Below are positions 17,584 through 26,165 of a DNA stretch of 34,016 nt, piece by piece (within the stretch, counting starts at the first letter, position 1; the number at the start of each line of letters is the position of its first letter). The position numbers and the translations under genes are program-made. The stretch is from assembly GCA_002429315.1 (NCBI GenBank), contig DIZC01000040.1:1-34016 (forward strand), in the 5' to 3' direction. This stretch comes from Alphaproteobacteria bacterium UBA6038. GTDB lineage: Bacteria; Pseudomonadota; Alphaproteobacteria; Micropepsales; Micropepsaceae. The notes below the pieces were generated by a model. That model was not told where the DNA came from. It searched no databases and worked only from the letters and a program-made list of their open reading frames with translations.

Positions 17584-17985
17584 TCAGAACCGGGCTGGCT
17601 TGAATTTCGGTGGAATGGCGTCGGCCTCTGCGGGCGAAAGCAGCGTCATTTTACAGACGATGCACGGTTCGGAAATGCCGTTAGGCGCCTGACTGACTTT
17701 GAGGTCCCAGTCGAGCGCCGAGCAGACGGTATCGGCACCCCGAAACACTGTGACCAGATGCGAAGCCGGCCAGAGCAGGGCCGGGCATTTGGCAGACAGG
17801 TCGAGACGATAATAGCGGTCGGGCAGCACGCTGATATAAATCGTTTTGTCATCTGGCGCTTTCCAGTGCCGAAACTGAGTCACGAAAAAGCATGCGTTGG
17901 GCCCGGCCGCGGGCGGTTGGCCATAAACTGGTCCAGTAGCAATTGCCAGCAACAGCAGAGCGGTGAGGACCACGGGTCTGCTCAT
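17584..17985 (-). CDS. DUF6491 family exported protein
   Basis: The 133-residue protein has a signal peptide (MSRPVVLTALLLLAIATGPVYG). The mature part carries the family pattern: CFFVTQFRHWKAPDDKTIYI, then YRLDLSAKCPALLWPASHL, a CSALDWDLKV segment, and a final LSPAEADAIPPKFKP. Cysteines at about 32, 67, 86 and 108-111 could form disulfides. Start ATG 17985 has GGAGG at 17994-17998. The biological role of DUF6491 is unknown; it is a periplasmic or secreted protein found in alphaproteobacteria. It looks intact although flanked by broken genes. Confidence 0.9.
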   Translation of the reverse strand: MSRPVVLTALLLLAIATGPVYGQPPAAGPNACFFVTQFRHWKAPDDKTIYISVLPDRYYRLDLSAKCPALLWPASHLVTVFRGADTVCSALDWDLKVSQAPNGISEPCIVCKMTLLSPAEADAIPPKFKPARF

Positions 17986-18169
17986 TCTTTCGCCTCCGGC
18001 TCATGAGGTGTATCGGGCCGAGTGTATCGCTTTGTGAACCGGCTGCGATAGACGGATCGAACCGGCGGAGCTCGGCGGTTGGCATAGGTGCAAAATCGCG
18101 TAACTGCACTAGCGGCTCGGCACGTCATGTCTGGTACGGGCGACGTGGCCCAAATGTTCGTTTGCTTCC

Positions 18170-19385
18170 CTAAGCGATGTTCGCCGTCGACCATGCGGTC
18201 GGTGCCATTGCCGCTGCAGCCAGCGCACCCGGACGCTCGATCGGCGAAGTGGCGCTGCCGCTGGCCACAATTTGGAGCACGAGTCGCTCCAGCGCCAACA
18301 GCGCGAACCCTCAGGTGCATAATCGTACCGGTCATAGACCGCCTGCATCCCGGAAACGGCATGGTTCAGCACGCGCTCCGCAATATCGGGCCGCACTCCG
18401 GCCCTGGCCATCAAGCTGCGAGCGGTCCTTCGCAGGTCGTGGTGCGTCCAGGGTTTCGATTGCGCCGCAGCGACTGTCCCAAGCGCCTGGTGCATTCGGT
18501 CGTCGAGCATTCTTTTCGATTTGCTGAAGCCGCTGAACGGCGTGGCGCTGGCGCGGCCAAAGACAAAATCCCCCAGGTAAGGCAGCGTGCCGAGCAGGCT
18601 ACGTGCGGTATCAGACAGGACCACCAGGTGGTCGCGCCGCTGTTTCATCCACTCGCCCGGGACGGTCCATATGTCACCGTCAATTTCGGACCACCGCATC
18701 CCCGCCACTTCCTGGCGACGCTGACCAGTGAGTAGGAGGACGCAAATCAGGATCCGGTATGCATCCGATCTAGAGGGCTCTGTCGCTTTCGAAAATGCCC
18801 TGATCTCGTTGTCGGACAGGATTCGGTCCCGCGCCCGTTCCTTCGGGTTGGTATGGCCCATTCCCTGTACGATCGGCACGACGAACTCATCGTCTCGAGT
18901 AGCGTGCCCAGTTCAGCGCCTTTCGGAGGTAGGCCAGCACCCGATCTGCCATTACCGGAGCATTCCGGGACGCTATGCTGTCCAACAGACCGACAATATG
19001 GCTGCGCTTGAGGTCGCGGATGCGAATCCGGCCGATGGCGAGGCGAACGTACCTGTCGAACGACCAGCCGATCTCCCTTTCGCTCCGCAGCTGCCGGGCC
19101 TGGACATACAGCCTGAGGTGCGCATGGAGCAGATCGTTTACGCAGACAATTTCACCGCCGCCTACTTGCTGCCTCCCTCTCCGCCTACGGGTCGTGCAGC
19201 AACAGGCAGGCAGCGGTGGTTCGCGTTGGGGCTGCACGGCGACATTACACATCGGTGTATTTCAGTCCGTAAGACACACGTCCGCTCGCGAGCTTTCGAG
19301 CGGCGGACCCTGTTACTTCCGAGTCCCAGAGGACCGCCACCGGAGAGAGGTCATCTACCGCCCGCTTGCTGATCTTCCCGCGCAC
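18170..19385 (-). pseudogene. Tyrosine recombinase (phage/island integrase), multiply frameshifted
   Basis: Pieces of one integrase lie in order in different frames. The N-terminal arm-binding domain (from GTG about 19385: KISKRAVDDLSPVAVLWDSE) ends at a stop near 19256. The core-binding domain is in the frame 18887-19252 (IGRIRIRDLKRSHIVGLLDS, ending NWARYS). The catalytic domain is in 18320-18879, after a break at about 18880: TGQRRQEVAGMRW with the first Arg, HHDLRRTARSLMARAG with His and Arg, and LNHAVSGMQAVYDRYDYAPE with His and Tyr. A further break at about 18318 gives the tail LALERLVLQIVASG to a stop at 18170-18172. At least three indels make it inactive. The intact catalytic residues show decay is fairly recent, or that the frameshifts hit the joints. 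Confidence 0.88.
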
Positions 19386-19619
19386 TCATCCCACCGAAGT
19401 TCACCCTCGCGATCGCTCCGTGCAACAGCCGTTCAACAGCGCGAACAGAAATCAAAGGAAGCTTGGTCCAACTGTATGATGCTCAACACCCTGATTCAAC
19501 TGGGGAATGTCCATCTACAGCAATCGTGCGGAACGTGCAGAAACGTCACGAGACGTGACTCTCAACCAGCGGGTCGCAGGTTAGAGTCCTGCGTCGCCGC
19601 CCAATAAATCCGGCCAAAT
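19386..19619. other. Intergenic region between integrase remnant and sensor kinase
   Basis: I see no gene. The only recognisable element is the tRNA-3'-end-like sequence at 19576-19603. No T-tailed terminator for the kinase gene was found. Confidence 0.4.
19576..19603 (+). other. tRNA 3'-end-like fragment, probable old attachment site
   Basis: The order matches a tRNA T-arm and acceptor 3' strand. GCAGG (19576-19580) and CCTGC (19588-19592) form the T-stem, and the 7-base loop TTAGAGT is one change from the usual TTCGAGT. After the stem come seven bases (GTCGCCG), one base and CCA (19601-19603). No paired anticodon stem or 5' acceptor strand lies upstream, so this is not an intact tRNA. It is 190 bp from the integrase remnant, as expected of an att site left by an element that integrated in a tRNA gene. 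Confidence 0.45.
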
Positions 19620-21059
19620 TTACTCGGCGGCTTCACGATCCTCGTCGCCGCCGGCGAACCAGTCGGCGGGCCGCAGAAACGCGATCCGGCAGAAAAAACC
19701 ATCGGGCTCGTAGTTGATTTCCACTTCGCCGTTGCGCTCGCGCGCCGGAACGGAACGGATCAGTCGCGTCCCGAAGCCCTCCTTGTTGGGAGGCACCGGC
19801 GGCGGACCGCCGCGCTCCTTCCACTCGATCACCACCTGCTCATGAGCATCGTCCGCAGCGGCGGCAAACCATCGCACGGAGACCGTGCCACCCTCGCTCG
19901 AAAGCGCGCCGTATTTCAGCGCATTGGTGGCCATCTCATGAAGCGCAAGACCGAGTGTGCCGCCGGTTTCCTCTGACAGCTGCAGTACCGTTCCGGAAAG
20001 CTGGAAGCGCGAACGCTTGTCCTCCATGAACGGCGACAACGTCGCGCGCACCAGCGCACCGCATTCGATCGCGACCCGGCGGCCGGCGAGCACAAGATCG
20101 GCGGCGGCGCCGAGCGCGTGCAAGCGGCCCAGAAAGCGCTTGAGGAAGGCATCGACCTCTTTTTCGGATTCCATCCGGGAGCGGGAATTCTTTGCCAGCG
20201 CGTCGATGATGGTGAGAAGGTTCTTCAGGCGGTGCCGTAACTCTCCAATCACGATGTCGCGGCGGTCGTTGGCGAGCTTGTGCTCGTGGATGTCATGCAC
20301 GGCGATGATCCGTTCATGTCCGTGTCCGGAGAGGTGGGGAACGGCCACCGAGCGTGCCAGGAACCACCGCCAGTCGGCCCTTTCAGCATTCCAGAGCCGC
20401 AACTCCGCTTCCCCGAAATCATTGACGCCCGGGTTCTGCGCGAGCATCAGCCTTTCCTGGTCTTCGGGATGGACGGCTTTGAGCCAGCCGCGCCCGCGAT
20501 ATTCCGGCCATGGCATGCCGGTCAGTTCGGTCCACCCCGTCTGCGGGGCATGAATTTCGCCGGCTTCATCGATCGTCCAGATGCTGCCTGAGGTGACGTC
20601 GAGCAGTTTGCGGTAGCGGGTTTCGCTCTGCAGCGCCGCTTGCAGCGCCACGCGCAGAAAGTACGCGATCACAACTTGCGTGATGCCGACGAGCATCCAG
20701 AACAGGAGTGTCAGCGCCTGCTGCAGGTTAGGCAGGTGAAACGTGAGAACAGGAGGGACAAACAGAACCCAGGCAAGCACGGTGCTCAGCAGCACCGCGG
20801 CGATACCGCACTCCCAACCCGTGAACAGCGCCACGACGCTCACTGCGGGAAGGTAGAATACTAGCGGCACGCCGCTTGTGACGAGGCTGGCTCCCATCCG
20901 CAGCAGCGTTGCGGCGGCGAGCGCACTGACGAGCCACGCCGCGCAAGCCAGCGGAGTGCGCCGTTTGACCAGCAGGGATGCAAGCCAAAGCAGGCGCGGA
21001 GCATGCGTTGCAGCTGACACCGTCGGGCCAGGAGCAGCTTCCCGATGCGCCAGGGACAT
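19620..21059 (-). CDS. Membrane-bound HWE-type sensor histidine kinase with DUF4118 and PAS domains
   Basis: This 479-residue kinase senses an unknown signal and would phosphorylate a partner response regulator, which is not encoded here. ATG 21059 (MSLAHREAAPG) is preferred because GGAGGG lies five bases upstream; a TTG seven codons earlier is the alternative. Residues about 35-150 form the DUF4118 four-helix membrane module. A PAS domain follows (WTIDEAGEIHAPQTGWTELT). The dimerisation/phosphoacceptor box is ELRHRLKNLLTIIDAL with His at about 276. The ATPase domain has the N-box HEMATNALKYGALS, the family WxE motif in EWKERGG, and a G-box FGTRLI. It is divergent from the amidohydrolase-tyrosine operon, so it could regulate it, but this is only positional. 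Confidence 0.92.
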   Translation of the reverse strand: MSLAHREAAPGPTVSAATHAPRLLWLASLLVKRRTPLACAAWLVSALAAATLLRMGASLVTSGVPLVFYLPAVSVVALFTGWECGIAAVLLSTVLAWVLFVPPVLTFHLPNLQQALTLLFWMLVGITQVVIAYFLRVALQAALQSETRYRKLLDVTSGSIWTIDEAGEIHAPQTGWTELTGMPWPEYRGRGWLKAVHPEDQERLMLAQNPGVNDFGEAELRLWNAERADWRWFLARSVAVPHLSGHGHERIIAVHDIHEHKLANDRRDIVIGELRHRLKNLLTIIDALAKNSRSRMESEKEVDAFLKRFLGRLHALGAAADLVLAGRRVAIECGALVRATLSPFMEDKRSRFQLSGTVLQLSEETGGTLGLALHEMATNALKYGALSSEGGTVSVRWFAAAADDAHEQVVIEWKERGGPPPVPPNKEGFGTRLIRSVPARERNGEVEINYEPDGFFCRIAFLRPADWFAGGDEDREAAE

Positions 21060-21193
21060 TTGAACCCTCCGAGCGGGCAATCACGCGCGGAAAACGGGTC
21101 CACATGCAACCCTTTCGCGCGCAATTCCCAAACGCCAGCTTGACATCGCCACGCTGCGGACGAACGCTTGCTTCCGGTGAATTTGAGGCATTT
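21060..21193. promoter_or_regulatory. Divergent promoter region, kinase / amidohydrolase operon
   Basis: This 134-bp gap must hold promoters for both directions. A TTGACA at 21140-21145 on the plus strand is a possible -35 for the amidohydrolase operon, but I see no good -10 at 17 bp. No clear operator palindrome was found. Confidence 0.35.
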
Positions 21194-22939
21194 ATGAGGC
21201 GTCCATTCGATCTCGTGATCCGCAGCGGTACGGTAGCTGACGGTACCGGGGCGCCACTTCGCGAAGCCGATGTCGCGATCAGTGCCGGGCGCATTGCCGC
21301 CGTTGGCGAGGTTGCCGGCACTGGGCTGGAGGAGATCGACGCCGCAGGGCTTCTGGTGACGCCGGGGTTCGTCGATATCCATACCCACTATGACGGCCAG
21401 GTCACGTGGGAAGAGCGCCTTCAGCCGTCGAGCTCTCATGGCGTGACGACTGTCGTGATGGGGAATTGCGGTGTGGGCTTCGCTCCTGTGCGGGCCACTG
21501 ACCGCGATCGGCTGATCGAGCTTATGGAAGGCGTGGAGGACATCCCCGGTGCCGCCCTGCACGAGGGGCTGAAGTGGAACTGGGAATCCTTCGGCGACTA
21601 TCTCGATGCCGTTGCCGACACGCCGCACGATATCGATGTGTGCGCGCAGCTGCCGCACGGCGCGTTGCGCGTCTACGTCATGGGCGAACGCGGCGCATCG
21701 CTCGAACCGGCAAAGGAAGAGGACGCCGTGCAGATGCGCGCGATCGCGGCCGATGCGATGCGCGCCGGGGCGCTCGGCTTCTCCACCTCGCGAACCTTGA
21801 ATCACCGGACGATAAAAGGCGATCCGACGCCATCCTTAAGGGCGAGTGAAGCAGAGTTGACGGGCATCGCGTTGGGCCTGGCTGACGCGGGACACGGGGT
21901 GATCGAACTGATTTCCGATTTCGATACGCCCGATCTCGACACCGAATTCGCCATGATCCGGCGCCTGGTGGAGCGGTCGGGCCGGCCATTGTCTGTCTCG
22001 CTTGCGCAGGCGGGAAAATCCGCCGACGGCTGGCGCGAGATTCTGCGGCGCATCGAAGCGGCGTCGGACGCAGGCCTGCCGATCAGGGCGCAGGTCGCTC
22101 CTCGGCCGATTGGAGTGCTGCTCGGGCTGCAGGGCACGCTCAATCCGTTTTCCGCCCACGAAACCTTCGCGGAAATCCGCGACAAGTCCCTTACGGAGAA
22201 GTTTGCCGCCATGCGCGATCGCCAGTTCCGCGCGCGTGTCCTCGCCGAGACGGCGGCGCAGATGCGCAGCAATCGCCTGGCGCGCGGTATTACCGCGTTC
22301 GACCGGATATTTCCGCTCGGCGATCCGCCGGATTACGAGCCGCCGAAAGAGCAGGCCATCGCTGCGCTCGCGGAAAGACAGGGCCGCTCGGCGGCAGAGG
22401 TGGCCTACGATCTTTTGCTGGAAAACGAGGGCCGGGCATTCCTGTTCATGCCGTTCGCCAACTACACCGAATACAATCTCGATTGCTGCCGCGAAATGAT
22501 TGCGCATCCCGATTGCATCATGGGCCTGGGGGACGGCGGCGCGCATGTCGGACTGATTTCCGATGGAAGTTATCCGACGTATCTCCTCACCCATTGGGGG
22601 CGAGACCGCAGCCGCGGCCGCTTCGATCTCGCCTATCTGGTCAAGCGGCAGACACTGGATACCGCACGCGCCGTTGGGCTGTGCGACCGCGGCGCGATCG
22701 CACCGGGCATGAAGGCCGATCTCAACGTCATCGATTTCGATGCATTGCGGGTGGAGGCGCCGCGCATGGCATTCGATCTTCCTGCCGGCGGCAAGCGCTT
22801 GCTGCAGGGCGCGGAGGGATATGTCGCGACGATCGTTTCGGGCGAGATCGTCTATCGAAACGGCCGGCCCACCGGCGCGCTGCCTGGCAAACTTGTCCGC
22901 GGCCCGCAAGCCGCGCCCATGGGCGGCTCGCGCGCTTGA
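21194..22939 (+). CDS. Amidohydrolase, N-acyl-D-amino-acid deacylase (D-aminoacylase) type
   Basis: This 581-residue cytoplasmic metal hydrolase probably removes the N-acyl group from an acylated D-amino acid or related amide. ATG 21194 (MRRPFDLVIRSG) matches the usual N-terminus of the family and follows GAGG; the open frame extends upstream but without family sequence. The metal motif HTHYDGQVTWE has the two His of strand 1. GNCGVGFAP carries the Cys seen in D-aminoacylases. HVGLISDGSYPTYLL lies near the C-terminal metal/substrate region, with a nearby DGGAH. The C-terminal beta-sandwich ends IVSGEIVYRNGRPTG. It is 51 bp upstream of the dioxygenase gene in the same strand, so it is probably the first gene of the tyrosine operon. 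The real substrate is not known. Confidence 0.88.
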   Translation: MRRPFDLVIRSGTVADGTGAPLREADVAISAGRIAAVGEVAGTGLEEIDAAGLLVTPGFVDIHTHYDGQVTWEERLQPSSSHGVTTVVMGNCGVGFAPVRATDRDRLIELMEGVEDIPGAALHEGLKWNWESFGDYLDAVADTPHDIDVCAQLPHGALRVYVMGERGASLEPAKEEDAVQMRAIAADAMRAGALGFSTSRTLNHRTIKGDPTPSLRASEAELTGIALGLADAGHGVIELISDFDTPDLDTEFAMIRRLVERSGRPLSVSLAQAGKSADGWREILRRIEAASDAGLPIRAQVAPRPIGVLLGLQGTLNPFSAHETFAEIRDKSLTEKFAAMRDRQFRARVLAETAAQMRSNRLARGITAFDRIFPLGDPPDYEPPKEQAIAALAERQGRSAAEVAYDLLLENEGRAFLFMPFANYTEYNLDCCREMIAHPDCIMGLGDGGAHVGLISDGSYPTYLLTHWGRDRSRGRFDLAYLVKRQTLDTARAVGLCDRGAIAPGMKADLNVIDFDALRVEAPRMAFDLPAGGKRLLQGAEGYVATIVSGEIVYRNGRPTGALPGKLVRGPQAAPMGGSRA

Positions 22940-22990
22940 TGCGTCTGCGGTTTCGGAAGAAACTGCCGCGGCGAAAGCCGGGAGAGAGAA

Positions 22991-24064
22991 TTGGCGCAGC
23001 TTTGGGAAAATCCGGTCGGCACCGACGGCTTTGAATTCGTCGAATATACAGCACCCGATGTCGGCCAGCTGCACGCCCTTTTCGAGCGGATGGGGTTCCG
23101 CGCCGTCGGCCGTCACCGCTCGAAGGCGGTGACGCTCTACCGCCAGGGCGAGATAAATTTCGTCGTCAATGCCGAGCCGGAAAGCCACGGCGCCCGCTTT
23201 GCGGAAAGCCACGGTCCCAGCGCATGCGCCATGGCGTTCCGCGTGAAGGACGCCCCCGCGGCCTACCGGAAACTGATCGCGCTGGGCGCCAAGCCCTTTG
23301 CCAATCAGGTCGGGCCGATGGAACTGAACATCCCGGCCATCGAAGGCATCGGCGGCAGTGTGATCTACCTCGTCGATCGCTACGGCGAGCACTCGATCTA
23401 TGACGTGGATTTCGTGCCCACCGATCCGATTGCAGGTTTCCAGCATGAGGGCGCGGGCCTGACTTACATCGATCACGTCACCCACAATGTGTTCCGTGGC
23501 AACATGGACCAGTGGGCAGGTTTTTATCAGCGGCTCTTCAACTTTCGCGAAATCCGCTACTTCGATATCGAGGGCAAGCTCACCGGCCTGAAGTCCCGCG
23601 CCATGACCAGCCCGGACGGCCAGATCCGCATTCCAATCAACGAATCCGCCGACGACAAATCGCAGATCGAAGAGTACCTGCATGTCTACAAGGGCGAAGG
23701 CATCCAGCACATCGCGCTCGGCACCTCAGAGATCTACGACACTGTGGAGTCGCTGCAGGCGCGCGGCGTGCCCTTCCAGGACGCGCCCGAGACCTACTAC
23801 GAGCGGCTCGACAACCGCATCAAAGGCCACGGCGAGGATGTCGATCGTCTGAAGCGGTCCCGCATCCTGATGGATGGCGCGCCGACGGACGGACAGGGGC
23901 TCCTCTTACAAATCTTCACCCAGAACGCCATCGGGCCCATTTTTTTCGAGATCATCCAGCGCAAAGGCAACGAGGGATTCGGCGAAGGCAATTTCCGCGC
24001 GCTGTTCGAATCCATCGAGCTCGACCAGATTCGCCGCGGCGTGCTGGAGGATCGCACCGCATGA
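22991..24064 (+). CDS. hpd: 4-hydroxyphenylpyruvate dioxygenase
   Basis: This enzyme converts 4-hydroxyphenylpyruvate and O2 to homogentisate in tyrosine catabolism. It starts at TTG 22991 after GGGAGAGAG, giving 357 residues, the usual bacterial length. The two-fold vicinal-oxygen-chelate fold has all three Fe(II) ligands at the expected positions: His162 (YIDHVTHNV), His240 (GIQHIALGT) and Glu320 (FFEIIQRKG). The C-terminal segment GFGEGNFRALFESIE is diagnostic of the family. The stop overlaps the homogentisate dioxygenase start (ATGA), so translation is coupled. It is the first step of the complete homogentisate route encoded here. Confidence 0.97.
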   Translation: MAQLWENPVGTDGFEFVEYTAPDVGQLHALFERMGFRAVGRHRSKAVTLYRQGEINFVVNAEPESHGARFAESHGPSACAMAFRVKDAPAAYRKLIALGAKPFANQVGPMELNIPAIEGIGGSVIYLVDRYGEHSIYDVDFVPTDPIAGFQHEGAGLTYIDHVTHNVFRGNMDQWAGFYQRLFNFREIRYFDIEGKLTGLKSRAMTSPDGQIRIPINESADDKSQIEEYLHVYKGEGIQHIALGTSEIYDTVESLQARGVPFQDAPETYYERLDNRIKGHGEDVDRLKRSRILMDGAPTDGQGLLLQIFTQNAIGPIFFEIIQRKGNEGFGEGNFRALFESIELDQIRRGVLEDRTA

Positions 24065-25185
24065 GCAAGAGCTGGATCGAATTCCCGCGTGTGGAAGGCG
24101 AGACGTCGCGCCAGGCCCATGCCGACCTGCCGGCCGGCACCTACGAGCGCGAAATCGGCCGCGACGGCTTCTTCGGTCCCGCCACCCACATCTATCATAA
24201 GCATCCGCCGACCGGCTGGAGCGCCTTCGAGGGGCCCCTGCGGCCGCGCGCGTTCGACGCCAAAGCGGCGGCGGAAGCGTCGAACGAGCCGTTCCGCGCC
24301 GTGCCGCTGCTCGCCAATGCGTCTTGCCAGATTGCCATCTGGGCTTTGCCTGACGCCATGCCGCATCTCGTGCGCAATTCGGACGGGGACACGCTGCTGT
24401 TCGTGCATGAAGGCGAGGGCGATCTCCTCTGCGATTTCGGTCATCTGACTTACCGCGAAGGCGATTACATCCTGTTGCCGCGCGGGACCATGTGGCGCAT
24501 CGAGCCCCATCAGCGCACGGTTTCGCTGTTGATCGAATCCACCAACGGCGCGTTCAAGCTTCCCGACCGCGGTATTCTTGGACCGCACGCGCAATTCGAT
24601 CCCGCGGCGCTGGAAACACCGCGCCTCGACCATGCCTTCCGCGCCCAGCGTGACGGCGAATGGAAGGTGCGCGTCAAGCGCCGCAATGCCATCTCCACCA
24701 TCACCTATGGCTACAACCCGCTCGATGCGGTCGGTTGGAAAGGCAATCTGGCGCCGGTGAAGCTCAACTGGCGCGACATCCGCCCGATCATGAGCCACCG
24801 CTATCACATTCCGCCGAGCGTGCATTCCACCTTCGTGGCGGACCGGTTCGTGGTCTGCACTTTCGTGCCGCGGCCGATCGAGAGCGACCCCGGCGCGCTG
24901 AAGGTGCCATTCTACCATTCGAACGACGATTACGACGAAGTGATCTTCTACCACGCCGGTGAGTTCTTCAGCCGCGACAACATCAGGCCCGGCATGGTGA
25001 CCTGGCACCCCAACGGCTTCACCCATGGGCCCCACCCCAAGGCGTTCGCGGCCGGCGCGAAGGCGGCCAAGACGATGACCGACGAAGTCGCCGTGATGGT
25101 GGACGCGCGCGATCCGCTCGACATGAGCGACGCGGCCGCGGCGGCGGAAGACAGCGGCTACGCCGACAGCTGGAAGCCGAAATGA
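24061..25185 (+). CDS. hmgA: Homogentisate 1,2-dioxygenase
   Basis: This enzyme opens the homogentisate ring to maleylacetoacetate using Fe(II) and O2. The ATG overlaps the preceding stop by 4 bp. The 374-residue product is shorter than the classical 430-450-residue enzyme but belongs to the same cupin superfamily. Iron-site features are seen in the C-terminal half: FYHSNDDYDEVIFYHAGEF supplies the His/Glu region, and GMVTWHPNGFTHGPHP the following His. The N-terminal half contains the cupin-like HEGEGDLLCDFGHLTYREGD. Position between hpd and the fumarylacetoacetase gene confirms the call. Confidence 0.93.
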   Translation: MSKSWIEFPRVEGETSRQAHADLPAGTYEREIGRDGFFGPATHIYHKHPPTGWSAFEGPLRPRAFDAKAAAEASNEPFRAVPLLANASCQIAIWALPDAMPHLVRNSDGDTLLFVHEGEGDLLCDFGHLTYREGDYILLPRGTMWRIEPHQRTVSLLIESTNGAFKLPDRGILGPHAQFDPAALETPRLDHAFRAQRDGEWKVRVKRRNAISTITYGYNPLDAVGWKGNLAPVKLNWRDIRPIMSHRYHIPPSVHSTFVADRFVVCTFVPRPIESDPGALKVPFYHSNDDYDEVIFYHAGEFFSRDNIRPGMVTWHPNGFTHGPHPKAFAAGAKAAKTMTDEVAVMVDARDPLDMSDAAAAAEDSGYADSWKPK

Positions 25186-26165
25186 AACTGGCTTCGCTGC
25201 GCCACGGCCGCGACGGCATGCTCGTCGTGGTGAGCCGCGAGCTTTCGCGTTTCGTGCCTGTGCCGCACATTGCCCACACGCTGCAGGCGGTGATGGACGA
25301 TTGGGCGCACGTCGCGCCGAGGCTGGCCCGCGTGTACGACCTGCTGAACGAAAGTCCGGTGGCCGGCGAGAAACCGTTCCACGCAAGCGAATGCGCCGCA
25401 CCTCTGCCCCGCGCATACCAATGGGCGGACGGCTCGGCTTACGTGACCCATGTGGAGCTGGTGCGCAAGGCGCGCGGCGCGGAGATGCCGCCCAGCTTCT
25501 GGACCGATCCGCTGATGTATCAGGGCGGCTCGGATTCGTTCCTCGGGCCATGCGATCCGATTGTGGCGGCCGATGAATCCTGGGGCATCGATCTCGAGGG
25601 CGAAGTGGCGGTCATCACCGATGATGTGCCCATGGGCGTCGAAGCCGGATCGGCGGAGAAGCACATCAAACTGCTGATGCTGGTGAATGACGTTTCGCTC
25701 CGCAATCTGATCCCGGCGGAACTCGCCAAGGGCTTCGGCTTCTTTCAGTCGAAACCGGCGAGCGCCTTTTCGCCTGTGGCCGTCACGCCGGACGAACTTT
25801 GCGAGGCATGGAGCGACGGCAAAGTGCATCTGCCGTTGCGCGTATGGCTCAATGACGAGCAGTTCGGTGCCCCCAACGCTGGCGAGGATATGACGTTCTC
25901 GTTCCCCCAGCTGATTGCGCACGCCGCGAAAACGCGCGCGCTGTGCGCCGGCTCCATCCTCGGCTCCGGCACCGTGTCCAACAAGGACCGGTCGCGCGGT
26001 TCTGCCTGCATCGCCGAGCGCCGCTCGCTGGAAACAATCGAGCATGGCGCGCCAAGAACACCGTTCCTGACGTTCGGTGACCGGGTGAAGATCGAGATGC
26101 TGGACATGGATGGACGCTCGATCTTCGGCGCCATCGATCAGCAGGTTCAACGCCATGGCGGATGA
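25182..26165 (+). CDS. Fumarylacetoacetate hydrolase family protein
   Basis: This enzyme hydrolyses fumarylacetoacetate to fumarate and acetoacetate, the last step of the pathway. The ATG overlaps the hmgA stop by 4 bp. The 327-residue protein has the FAH metal site in WGIDLEGEVAVITDD (two Glu and an Asp). NDVSLRNLIP and GFFQSKPASAFSPVAVTPDEL form the substrate side. SGTVSNKD and a typical C-terminal GDRVKIEMLDMDGRSIFG follow. It is shorter than the animal enzyme because it lacks the N-terminal SH3-like extension, which is normal for bacteria. Confidence 0.94.
   Translation: MKLASLRHGRDGMLVVVSRELSRFVPVPHIAHTLQAVMDDWAHVAPRLARVYDLLNESPVAGEKPFHASECAAPLPRAYQWADGSAYVTHVELVRKARGAEMPPSFWTDPLMYQGGSDSFLGPCDPIVAADESWGIDLEGEVAVITDDVPMGVEAGSAEKHIKLLMLVNDVSLRNLIPAELAKGFGFFQSKPASAFSPVAVTPDELCEAWSDGKVHLPLRVWLNDEQFGAPNAGEDMTFSFPQLIAHAAKTRALCAGSILGSGTVSNKDRSRGSACIAERRSLETIEHGAPRTPFLTFGDRVKIEMLDMDGRSIFGAIDQQVQRHGG

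Noticed and set aside
19576..19603. Intact tRNA gene
   Set aside because: Only the T-arm and 3' acceptor strand are present; upstream bases do not pair as an anticodon stem and no 5' acceptor is found.
21836..23710. 624-codon minus-strand ORF
   Set aside because: Antisense to the D-aminoacylase and hpd genes, both with clear catalytic motifs; composition is that of a mirror frame.
23797..25551. 584-codon minus-strand ORF
   Set aside because: Antisense to hpd, hmgA and the FAH gene, which are certain.
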